A DNA stretch of 64,000 bases from Apostichopus japonicus (Eukaryota; Echinodermata; Holothuroidea; Aspidochirotida; Stichopodidae), in contig NC_092575.1 in assembly GCF_037975245.1 (NCBI RefSeq), positions 3,535,001 to 3,599,000 on the forward strand. Direction: 5' to 3'. Shown here piece by piece: positions 1-47,530 of this stretch. Below the pieces are notes generated by a model. The model was not told the origin of the DNA and did no database searches. It saw only the letters and a program-made list of their open reading frames with translations. Numbering within the stretch: the stretch's first letter is position 1; each line of letters opens with the position of its first letter. The translations under genes and the position numbers were made by a program.

Positions 1-635
1 AACGATCAAAGTTTCACATCTTAAGAAACCTTTTAGGTTTTGTTTACTCGGTGATTGCTAATGAGTTATCAATTCTCGGCTATTTGGCTAAGATCATGTG
101 CAGTTTATGTTTCCTCTCCAGTTGGACTCGTGATACACATTTGATCACACAGTCAATGGGACTGGGGGTTAAGAGTTGATCAGTTAAGTCGTTTGGTGTT
201 CGTGCCCAGGAATGATCTATCTTGGGTGACTTTTGTAAAACAAAGTCAGTAAATAGATTTCATTTCATGCTGGACTTTTGTTGTCAAAACAATTTTGTTA
301 CATTCGCAGGGATATATCAACCACATGTAAGACCGGCTTTTCACACATGTGCGTTTGAATTCATTTACAGTCTGCTTTCTAGCCTTGAGGCGGAAGCTGG
401 TAGTACGAGGAGAGGAAGAAGGGGTTGGGGGTGCTGAAGTTTAAGGTCCGCGGAGTACCAAGTCCACCCCTCAGACCACCCCCTCCCCTAAATCACCGTA
501 GTAGCAACTTTGATTTCCCGGCTTTGGGTTGTGCTCCTGATTGGCGTTAGCAACTTTCAAATTTAAAATTAGAATAAAATTAGGCAGACAGTTTCATGAT
601 AACGTTTCTCTTTCTTTTTCGGTGCGCATGATCAG
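1..635. other. non-coding stretch left of the first exon
   Basis: I see no coding segment with splice sites and family resemblance here. It is probably intron of the gene whose terminal exon lies at 636-743. The stretch ends in a pyrimidine-rich tract and an AG that fits a splice acceptor. Confidence 0.4.
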
Positions 636-743
636 AGTAAGGTGTCTAAAGATTACAACAGACTCTACTCACGTTTCGAAGCAGTTCAAGAAGAACTTGA
701 AAAGAAAACTGACGAATTAAAAAAAATTACAGGAGACCTTTGA
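636..743 (+). CDS. possible terminal exon of a BAP29/BAP31-like coiled-coil protein
   Basis: After a T/C-rich tract and an AG at 634-635, an open frame encodes 35 residues and ends in TGA at 741-743. The peptide begins SKVSKDYNRLYSRFEAVQEE and continues with alternating charged and leucine positions typical of a coiled coil. Its start resembles the C-terminal segment of B-cell receptor-associated proteins 29/31, endoplasmic-reticulum membrane chaperones, in which a Q-S-x-x-(T/S)-K-x-Y-(D/N)-R-L pattern is known. The usual KKxx retrieval tail is absent. Earlier exons would lie left of the window. An AATAAA at 1682-1687 could be its poly(A) signal. It could instead be a chance coiled-coil ORF or another coiled-coil gene. 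Confidence 0.35.
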   Translation, partial: SKVSKDYNRLYSRFEAVQEELEKKTDELKKITGDL

Positions 744-3396
744 GGTATGTATGTGTATACATCTCCGATAATAGACTGCAGAAGCATACGTGGCCGCAAT
801 CGCAATATGCATATGACAGAATAGTTAAAGGTTATCAATTATGAAGGAAGGGGTGTATCTCTGGGGTCAGTGGGGTCTGATAGTCCCCCCCCCCCAGAAT
901 TTGTTTATAAATCAATTGGTGCATTAATTCTAGGTCTATAATGACTGAATTATGTCTTAGCTTGAAGTTGTACAAATAACAATACTTTTGTAGTTTTGGC
1001 TGAGGATGAAACATGGAGAAGGGGGGGGGGGGGGTGGTGGTATACCCTATCTTTATGATCCGATCAGATATAACTCAGTTTATTTTCTCATCAGGATTCG
1101 TCTACTGTCCCTATGTGAGATACATTTAAATGACTGTAGCAAAGAGGATCAAACACGATAACGCGAACTGCAGGTATAAGTAGCCAATCTTGTGAAGACT
1201 ATCGCGGTAACTAAAACTTTACCTTGCTGAAAACAAAAAACCCCGGATGCTCTTGCAAAGGGCCGACTGACCATTCGGGCTGAAGCATTAACTGCTAGGG
1301 GTTCAGTGATGCAACCGTCGGTGCTTTGGCCTTGACACCAGAGGAGAATTTGGCGAATTGGATGAAAATAGCAACTTTCGCGACTTAGTGGATATCGGTG
1401 ACTTCGGTACTTCATCTCGGGCGCCCTCGGCACAGTGGCGTCGCCAGACTTTCTAATCTGCGGGGAACAGCGATTTCTTCGGGGGGGGGGGAGGCGGGGC
1501 ACTGCCAGTTACTAATTTTGGGGTCCAGGAGGCGAAGCCCCCGGAATATCCTGGCTTTCAGAGTATTTGTGATTTATAAAAATCACCTTCTAGAGTAATT
1601 TCTACAGCCTATACACAAGTCTAAAAACAAAGTGTGATCAAACTTTTGGCATTTTCCCGAATGTTCTCATTAACCAATCGGAATAAATATTATATGGACA
1701 AATTTATAATGAATAATGAAAATGCCCTTTCAGATACAGTCAAACGAGAGAGCTAGGTTACGGAGTTTACGAATGACCGTAATTTTCTGAGTTGACAACG
1801 TTAAAAATTGGTGCATATAACTAATTCGTCATTGAGAATGCAACGCCAAAAAACATGTATACAAATCAGCAATTAAGATATATTTTCTTTGCTAGGAAAG
1901 AAACGCAATTTGTTACAAAGTGAATCACAAAACATTTGCTATTGACTCTCCTGAAATTTTCGCATGTTTTGTAGGATCAATCGCTAATATCAAAATACGT
2001 AATATTACTTTGATAATTAATTCAAATATATCCAGGTGTCATCAGAAAGGTGGGGTCCCGGGGACATATTTGCCACACGACCCCCCCCCCCGTGAAGCTT
2101 CATTTTTCCTTTAGTATATTATGAAGAATAAGAATTCATTACTCTTTAAAACATATTTCCCCCCCCCCCCGGCCCATCGTATTACCATCGTCACCTACTT
2201 AACCTCAGCCCCCATAGACTACATCATCATCAGTCCTGAGTGTATACCACACAATGGGATTTCTTATACTGAATAAAACATTTGCATGCTGCTGCTGTTG
2301 ACACAGGATTCGAAACTTCAAAAAAGTCCATTTGCTCATTGGTGGAGGGGTGTAATGTGGAGGGAGGATGGGGTTGGGTGATTGGTTGGGATTGTGAGAA
2401 AGGATGGGGGGGGGGTGGTTTGGGTGGAGGTGATGCCTTCTTTACTGTGGGATATCTCAACTTGCAGTGTTTTCCAAAATACAACTGATGAATACCAAAG
2501 CAAAATATACTAAATGTGTGCAATTTGATAACAGTGAACTATTATATATGAATTCTATGTGTGAATAATAATTAAAACATAAATTAAAACACATTTTGTG
2601 AGTTTTCTGTCTTATTTCATGTTTGCATATCAAATGTATTTTCAATCCTCATCATAAAGCTTGCCCTGTTGAGAAACCACACACTGCTCATCGGTTTTAC
2701 CCTCTCGGTCCAAATCATCTTTTTGGTTTTACGATTAAAAATGTAGAAAATAATCACATAATAATGAACGCTCAAATTTTCTTCTGTCCAAAATGTTGGC
2801 CTATTGCAGAGAACAAATGAAATAGAAATTCAGACGATAACAAAGATGTGGCATTTGTAAATAATCAAACGTGATATGAAATAATATTAAACTGGATTTT
2901 TGTGTGTTTATTAACTACACAATAGTACACAATGGAAAGTGTAGGAGTAAGGAATAGGTACAGTATGTTAGTGTTTACAACTGAATGCATATTGAGGCTT
3001 TAAAGATTGCTCCTGTTTTTCCACTGACGATAATAAATGGTGAAGTGTCCCATCGCTCTCCTCACAGACAAGGTAAAAGATGAGCTTTAGAACATCTTTT
3101 ATCCATACTCTCCAACCTGTCCCCACCCCCTCTCACCCCCCCACCCTTCCGTTCACCCATATTCCGACCCCTTTGTTCAACAACAACAAATCCAATCTAT
3201 GCAGACTTTATGATATGCCAGCTACACATCCAGTGAATTGTAACATATTTGCTTTCAGACGAAAAAAGGAGATCTTTTCGAATATGGTGGACTATGTCCA
3301 TTTATCATCTCGTCCCTTGTTCCTGTTTATCTGTTTCCTGTTCGTATCCTGTAGGCTCAACTGGATCTATCCGTTTCCTGTTCATATCCTGTACGT
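744..3396. other. intergenic DNA and probable 3' UTR of MRPL44
   Basis: No convincing coding exon is seen. The stretch holds G or C homopolymers at about 885-897, 1021-1034, 1482-1491, 2083-2092 and 2160-2170, a G-rich tract at 2340-2440, and a possible hAT-like fragment near 1433. The part next to 3397 should be the MRPL44 3' UTR. TTTATT at 2907-2912 (AATAAA on the minus strand) is a candidate poly(A) signal. Confidence 0.4.
1433..1575. mobile_element. possible hAT-like MITE fragment
   Basis: It starts with CAGTGGCGTCGCCAG, a terminus style common in hAT-type non-autonomous elements, and has a G-homopolymer and a GGCGAAGCCCCC segment inside. No matching right terminus or target duplication was found, so this is a weak call. 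Confidence 0.2.
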
Positions 3397-3581
3397 TCAA
3401 CTGGCAACTAGTCTTCTCTGGTCTAGCTTGTCATCAAGTGTCTTACAGACGGTCTTGTTAATGTGACTATGTTTTACTGAATCCAGCGGTAGAGGGGGTC
3501 TATTCTCTGGTATTCCTAAAAGATTTTTGAGAGCGACCGCAGCCGCTTCCGTTTCGGCAACTTCGATACTTTCTCCTGGCC
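3397..3581 (-). CDS. MRPL44: MRPL44 exon 9, C-terminus and stop
   Basis: It encodes GPGESIEVAETEAAAVALKN, the conserved last strand and helix of the dsRBD, then a less conserved basic tail ending RRLVAS and a stop at 3399-3397. Acceptor CCACAG. Confidence 0.92.
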
Positions 3582-6500
3582 CTGTGGAGAATATAAAAAA
3601 TAGTGAAAACTGTATCAAGGTCAAAAGGTCAAAACTCCCAGTTACAATTTTTTCTCCATTGAAATAAAACTTGCATCTCATTTTGGTGAAAGCATGGTGG
3701 CAGTATACACCAAATTAACATGTGTATGTATATATGTACTTCATCCCTGACTACGCACTCACACAACCGAAATATTGCTGTTCAAGTAGAATAAATTGTA
3801 ATGCAATCAAAAACGTTTGGCCGATCTTCGTCAGCAATGTCGATAAAAATCCAAAATGAAACAAAGACACCATTTAATCGGTCATAGACTCCTCCTTACG
3901 CAAAGTTGAGAAACTTAATCGGCTGACTCGTGTCTGTAAAAGCTGGGTGATGACTTGTTAAATCTTAAAGATTGAGGGAATCGTTCCAACTCTATAATTA
4001 ATGGGATTTCTTCTTCATTGTACATTGTGTAATTTCTAAATTTCATAGATCACAGAGAAACTCACCCCATCCTAAAAGTTCTTTATTCGAGTAAACTCCA
4101 ACCATGAACAGAGGGGTGTAGGTGTTCTTGCTGGCCTCTCGAAGTAACCTGTAAATAATTGTGAGATGCAAACGATATCTATCATCAAATTTTCGGACGG
4201 GTTTATGAAATTCTTTTTTCTTCTTTGCACTTCCAATTTCCTTAACAAGTTAACTTTTGTTGTCACTTCAGAAATAATAAAAGCTATCACAGAAAATAAT
4301 ACAAATGAGTTTAGCAATCTCAGGTGTCACAGATTCAGCATGGGTTCTGGCTCTTAATTTTTCTACATACTTATAACTTTGTCCAACGTCCAGGGACTAG
4401 TTCAGAGTACATATATATTTTTTGAAGCAGTTTAGGACTTTTGCTACTCCAAACGTACTATCATATAAAACTATTGTACTTTGTTGCCATGGTAGCATAC
4501 ACTAACAGCTTATCACCACAACATGATAAATATTTACTACACAGTTTGTGAGAACCCATGGCTACATAGCAAGAATAACGTTTTGAGAACTGTATGAACC
4601 TCATTTTAAGTCTTCTGCTCTATAAATATATTAAAACATGAACCTTGACTCTGGTGGTGACCTGCCATCTTCTTCCAGAAGTCTAACCAAGAGGCCCATG
4701 GGGTCTTCTGGACCCCAGATATCGTACAGTTCCTCTCCTATCAGATGGCTGATCACAAAATCCCGGACGAACGCACCGGCTCTCTCGGCACCCTGAAGAA
4801 ATCAGAAAAGATTAGGCTTACTGCAAACTGCATTTATTGCTTTTTCTTCTTCCTTTTTTAATATCGCATTTCTGTTTTCTTTCACAACATCCACACAAAT
4901 GTAATAAACAAACAGTTTTAAAGGGAATACTGAAAGAATTACAAAAAAGTGAGCTTTGTCTAGAGGCTTCACATTTCGAACCACATTGAAGAATACCAAA
5001 ACAAAATTAGTATAAATGCAACCTAGGAAGAGAGAGGAGTGAAAGAAGAGAGAGATGGGTGCAAGGAGAGAGAGGAGTTGGTAGAACTTGTCCAAGCAGA
5101 GATGATTGATTCCTCTTCAGCTTCCAAGTCATTTTGAACTGCTCCCCCTACAAGCATCCCACCCCCCAAACCCCATTACTATATTTTAAATTACTTACAG
5201 AATGGTTGCTGATATACGTTGTTTCGGAGAGACTTCTTTTGAGAGACTCCAAATTTGCATAGTTTTTTTTGGCTTTAGCGGTTGCAGTGAGTATGCATAA
5301 ACAATACACTAATTGATGAAAACAAAGAAAATACAAAAAATGAACTCCCGACTCAAAGAAACTGTAAAGACGAAAAAGAGAGCTATCCTCACATGTTGTT
5401 CAAATATTGCTCCGATGATTGCGAGAAATGTGATCTTCAAATCTTCAGCTGGTACAGGAAAATCCTGGAAAAATGAAGACAAAATGGTTTCTTTTAAGTG
5501 GCATGAAAGTGGAAGTGTATTAAAATATACAGATAAGATCATATATAAATACAAGGGAAGACAAAAAGATATTTTTAATCTGTTGCATAGTGCAATAACA
5601 CTTTCATATCTGAATTCACATAGGCTTACAGCCTAATATAAACATATAACTTTGGTCTGCACTTGTGATTGCCATCAAATTGTTAGGCTAAATTACAAGT
5701 GAGTTACACCATGTTAGGCAAGACAATAATCATTCATAGCCCTTCCTGAATTATTAATTAAATTGCTGTGTTCTTTACAAAAGCAGTGGGTAGAACAGAC
5801 AGGGTGTCGCGCCAGGGATGTTTAAAGTTCGTTATTGACCAATATTGATCCTAAGATTGAAACAAACACATTTATCTACGAAATAAAACATTATTCCTAC
5901 AAAGATATTATATACTGATGAAATTGTAAGAAGAATAGAACATCGACAACTAAGCCTATTGTACCTCCCAGATATATGTTTGACATTTCAATGATAAATC
6001 AGTGACAACATGACAATAGGAAAAAACAAATGTAGCTATTGGATAGCATCTAACCAAGTGACATAACAGATTCACTGACTACGAATCACTTCTTGGATGA
6101 AGGAAAGGCTTATCTGGTAAAGAAAAAAGTAGTTCACATGCAAACAGACATTTCTGGAGTTAGGGAAGGGATATTGAGATGGGGCCTTCAACTGCAAGGG
6201 TAGAATAATGTCTTTCTTCCATGAGCATTAAATCATTTGCCATAAATAATAACATAATTGTATAATAACGGAATAAAACCTTAACCTCACCTCACACTGG
6301 ATGACGTCCCCGATGCCCAGATGTTTCGCTATATGACTCAGAAGCTCCGTTCTCGACAGGTAATCTGATATTGCTCTGTGGAAATATGACAAGTTCATAA
6401 ATGATAACACATCAACTTCAAGGCAATGAAAACAAAAATTTAATTGATTGGAATTTAAATCCCTGCCAGTCACAAGTTCTTTTTCTTTAAATTGTGAAGA

Positions 6501-9160
6501 AAAATGTTCAAAAAATTATGTTCTCCAGATACCAGTACATTCACAGCATATACTGCCAGCCGATGTTTTCACAATGTACAGATTAAATTTTTTGGATGTG
6601 TCATCATGTCGAACCAGTTAGTTTGGATGGGGGAAGGTGTGAGGGAGGGATAGGGTGGGGGAGGTGTGGGGGAGGGATAAGATGTTCCAAGAGATGCTGA
6701 CTATTATTTACAACTTCTCAAAGGACTGTCATAGGTTTTTCGCAAAAACTTGACTTGTAATTTACGAGTATTGCTGTCATCAAAGCTATGCGGATCAAAT
6801 TTGTTTCCAGTATTACTCATTAATATATTAGCTTACAAGGAAAACAAAATACGAGACTTACAAAAAACATATAAAATAGAGTTTGTGAAACAAAGCACCT
6901 TGCTCCAAATTGCAGCTTCATCGCTTGTTCTATTGTTGACTAATAACAATTTTTTTTTAGTTTTACTCCTGATGCAAGCATTGTGAAAATAATCCATGAT
7001 GTCATAGATGAACTTCAGACAACAACTAACTTTTTTCTTTTTTAAATCTGAAATGTTAATAATGTCCTTGGATCATAACAATAACGATCATAATAAACAA
7101 TAATAATAATAATGGAACTGGGTGATGGGTTGTTATTTTATCTTGGTAAAATATGATATCCTTTTGTCAAAACAAATCAGTAACTTCAATTGTAGAGAAG
7201 CTCTAATTCATCATCAGTGAACAACAATGAAACTTGTATCTTCCATATATGTGTCAAATTGTTGTGCAATTGTTCTTATCCAACTAAAAGTGAATGTCAT
7301 TCAAAATTGTTTCTTTTTGCAGCAATGGCACAAACAATGAGAGATGCAAGTCAGATCAATGCTTTGTACTTTCTATAAAATATTACAATATTATCATATT
7401 AATGTTTAACTTTGTTACAGTTTTGGCATACTGTACCTTATTCCATCTGTCGGAAGTTTTGGATAAATGTGTGTAAGGTAGGCTGGAATGTAACTAGATA
7501 CAAACAATGAACCTGCAAGAAAACAAATAAATAAGAAACATATTGGAATTTTGAATACCAATAGTTGTCTTTTCAATAACTAAATATCTGTTCTGGGACT
7601 ACAGAACATTATCATCATTAAATAAATCTTATGAAAGAGCATTTTACCTCAGCAGAAAATCCTGCTGCTGTGAGAGTATCAGGCCCTTTAAGTTTACCAG
7701 AATGACATATATCAATTACTCTTTGAAATCAGCATTTCACTTCTATTTTCTTGGATCATGTCTCAGATCAACTCTTTGCAACTTTTGGAAAGTCTGATAA
7801 CTTTACAAGATCTAATGGATATAATGGTTTGTTTTCTTGATTACTTACATTAGCTAGAATTATTGATCAACTTTCAACAAACTACTGTATGTCTATGTAT
7901 CCTGTACCTCAAAATTTAATAAAAAACACTATAAATTGACCATTGTGGTGCCAGTTATGCATCCTTATACTGAGGAAGGAGGCAGTAGAGGGGGGGGGAG
8001 GGGGGATGGGGGCAGGAGTCCCAAACACCATGAGAGTATTATCTACATGACACTAGCTCATGTGGCCAAAAGTAAGTTACCAAATGATAACATCATTTAT
8101 GATTATAATTGTATGAAATGCAAAAGACCATAGTGGACAATCGACATAGTGGTCAACATATCAACTATATAAGTAGGTACATGGAACAACTTTAGTAAGC
8201 AGCTAAATCTCACCTGACTCTGAGAGAATTGCATTATCAGGCTGAGGGAGAGTAGCTCCACCCCCTTTTCCAGCACTATCAATTATGATGATTGGTCGCC
8301 TCAAGGCCTGTCGCAAAATGCTGTCCTCTAGATCTTCACCGATTCTTTTACCAAATGCAAACAGTTCACTTTCGTAATCCCTGTGGATGAAATTGTTCAA
8401 AAATTTTTTAAATTCAGTCACAAGAGTATTCAATCCAGTAATTGCTTCAAAATTTGTAATGGCATTACCTTTGAAAACCAAAACAGAAAACAAGCACACT
8501 TGTTGATGGTTTGAAATTTAAATATCCTCAACAATGTGTAAAACAAGCTTTCAGACACAAGGCCCCTTTGGCACAAGTGCAGTAGTTGCCTGCTAAGAAG
8601 AAGAAGAAGAACCCACTCACCAGTTCTCCTTGTGTGATCTTGGCATCAAAGGCTCTGGTCCGTACTTGAACAAGATTGATCTGATTTGTCTGTTCAGTTC
8701 AAAAAGCATCGGACGGAACCATTTTGAGTGATGTTTAACACCTAATGAAAGATGGAATTAAAGTTATATATCATCAGGCTTCTGTAAAGTGTAACTGTAA
8801 CTACATTAATACAAAAAGCAACACAAACAATTGCATCATGGTAGATTAAATCTGTAACCTTGGTCAAGCTTTAGTATAAGGTCTACCGACTAGACTAGCA
8901 TTCAGGTCTAACATAGACTAGGCCTAGAACTTTGTTATAAAATAAGCATATATGACTTAGGCCTATTGTACATATACATGTACAAAGCCTAACGTAGACT
9001 AACTTATTTAAGCCTAGGCTAGTACCGATAGGCCCATACCACTTGCAATCATGAATAACATAACACATTTCCAAACTTCCCATTACTGTTGAAACCAGAT
9101 AATTACAGGCTACTTACACGTATACGAAACTGGCACTCTAGGTGAAGTCAGTGGTTTCAT
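3397..9160 (-). CDS. MRPL44: mitochondrial ribosomal protein L44 (mL44), whole gene, 9 coding exons
   Basis: This is a structural protein of the mitochondrial 39S large ribosomal subunit, built from a catalytically dead RNase III-like fold followed by a dsRNA-binding domain. Exons on the minus strand are 9118-9160, 8621-8740, 8214-8380, 7437-7512, 6291-6375, 5393-5464, 4644-4792, 4066-4148 and 3397-3581. All have GT-AG borders. They sum to 980 nt, one short of a full frame. With the missing base allowed for, the product is about 326 residues, close to the 332 of human MRPL44. Recognisable blocks are DYESELFAFGKRI (N-terminal RNase III-like part), DFPVPAEDLKITFLAIIGAI, GAERAGAFVRDF and the dsRBD GPGESIEVAETEAAAVALKN. 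The gene lies head to head with PI4KA. Introns over 300 bp show only G-rich tracts (6625-6680, 7990-8010) and AT-rich filler. The identification is firm; the N-terminus is uncertain because of the frame break in exon 2. Confidence 0.93.
4066..4148 (-). CDS. MRPL44: MRPL44 exon 8 (start of dsRBD)
   Basis: It encodes LLREASKNTYTPLFMVGVYS then NKELLGW, the first strands of the double-stranded RNA-binding domain. Acceptor TTACAG, donor GTGAGT. Confidence 0.9.
4644..4792 (-). CDS. MRPL44: MRPL44 exon 7
   Basis: It encodes GAERAGAFVRDFVISHLIGE and continues to SPPES, closing the RNase III-like fold. It joins exon 6 directly in phase 0, which argues against an extra exon between them. Acceptor CTTCAG, donor GTTCAT (weak). 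Confidence 0.88.
5393..5464 (-). CDS. MRPL44: MRPL44 exon 6
   Basis: It encodes DFPVPAEDLKITFLAIIGAI then FEQH. This is the RNase III signature region of the family, where catalytic acidic residues are not kept in MRPL44 proteins. 24 whole codons; acceptor TTCCAG, donor GTGAGG. Confidence 0.92.
6291..6375 (-). CDS. MRPL44: MRPL44 exon 5
   Basis: It encodes AISDYLSRTELLSHIAKHLG and then IGDVIQCE, the family's helical segment between the P-T-x-G-I motif and the F-P-V-P motif. Acceptor CCACAG, donor GTGAGG, phase 0 out. Confidence 0.9.
7437..7512 (-). CDS. MRPL44: MRPL44 exon 4
   Basis: It encodes SLFVSSYIPAYLTHIYPKLP then TDGI, matching the family segment that ends in a P-T-x-G-I motif. Acceptor TTGCAG, donor GTACAG (weaker than consensus). 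Confidence 0.88.
8214..8380 (-). CDS. MRPL44: MRPL44 exon 3
   Basis: It begins with the conserved W-DYESELFAFGKRI segment of the family and ends ILSESG. Acceptor CCACAG, donor GTGAGA; 167 nt, phase 2 in and 1 out. This is the start of the RNase III-like fold. Confidence 0.9.
8621..8740 (-). CDS. MRPL44: MRPL44 exon 2, with apparent 1-bp frame break
   Basis: The acceptor is CATTAG at 8746-8741 and the donor GTGAGT at 8620. In phase with exon 1 it reads VKHHSKWFRPML and then hits TGA. In phase with exon 3 it reads FELNRQIRSILFKYGPEPLM to the donor. The frames switch at the T4 run (plus-strand aaaa 8701-8704), and one extra T would join them. Both half-peptides look like MRPL44 N-terminal sequence. 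If the sequence is correct, translation could begin at the in-frame ATG at 8721-8719, giving a leader starting MVPSDAFELN. Confidence 0.75.
9118..9160 (-). CDS. MRPL44: MRPL44 exon 1
   Basis: ATG at 9160-9158 opens MKPLTSPRVPVSYT, a short basic, Ser/Thr-containing leader that fits a mitochondrial targeting start. The donor is GTAAGT at 9117, phase 1. An upstream ATG in the same transcript is closed by a stop after three codons (ATGGCTGCCGGATGA overlapping 9158), so this ATG is preferred. Confidence 0.6.
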
Positions 9161-9431
9161 CCGGCAGCCATGCCGTAACGCGCTAAATACCATTGACCTT
9201 GCTAGTAACCTGCAGGGGGCAGCCATTTTGTTTGTTATATTTTTGATTGGTGGGGCTATTGTGGTACCTTATGACACAATTACTACAAGATCGATCTGGC
9301 CTGGCAGCAGAACATTGAACACCAAACGTTTAGCTGCTTATGTAGTGCTGTTCCGTTTTTGTCAGCTGTTGTTATGTTATTAAATTGTCAACAAATTTAG
9401 GCTATCGGCCTTTGTTGTAGGTCTCATCAAA
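9161..9431. promoter_or_regulatory. bidirectional promoter region between MRPL44 and PI4KA
   Basis: Only 271 bp separate the two divergent start codons, so both 5' UTRs and both core promoters must lie in or overlap this segment. No TATA box is evident. GCCATTTTG at 9222-9230 fits the YY1-type CCATnTT core often found in TATA-less promoters of housekeeping and mitochondrial genes. Its role here is inferred. Confidence 0.55.
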
Positions 9432-47045
<37,614 letters not shown>

Positions 47046-47530
47046 TCACATGACAGGTCACATGACAAGGATATCATGTGAAGCTATGTATAGAAGACCA
47101 AACACACCTCAGCATGAAGGGGAGGGTGCATTGAAGTACTATGAAGTCCACAGTTTGTATAATGACCACAAACATAGTGTAAATTATTGATTAATCTTCT
47201 TCTTTTTTTTTTTTTGAGAGGTGAATACCCTTTCAGAATTACACAAGAGATGCACACATTCCTTCATTTTGTCTCTGTTTAAAAAATTTACAGAATCTTT
47301 TCTTTATGCTTGGAAAGTTTGGTATTTTTTTTTTTTTTTATAAAGTTTTATGTTTAGATTGAGTTTCTCTGTAAAAACAACAGAACGGTAGGAGAGAACA
47401 AGTACAATTCATGATATGATGAAAGTTTTCAATCTTGTTTCGGAACAAAATGTTCAGCAATAAAAAAAAAATTAAAGTTATTAATACATTTTCTTAGAAA
47501 GAGAATAAAGTAAAGCTTATCCTGCTTTGC
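47046..47530 (+). terminator. PI4KA: PI4KA 3' UTR with poly(A) signals
   Basis: AT-rich sequence after the stop, with AATAAA at 47459-47464 and 47504-47509. The second, followed by TAAAG and a T-rich stretch, is the likelier cleavage signal. Confidence 0.6.

Noticed and set aside
5148..5336. Possible extra MRPL44 exon (NYANLESLKRSLSETT)
   Set aside because: Exons 6 and 7 join directly in phase 0 and align without a gap to the family. The segment has no family match.
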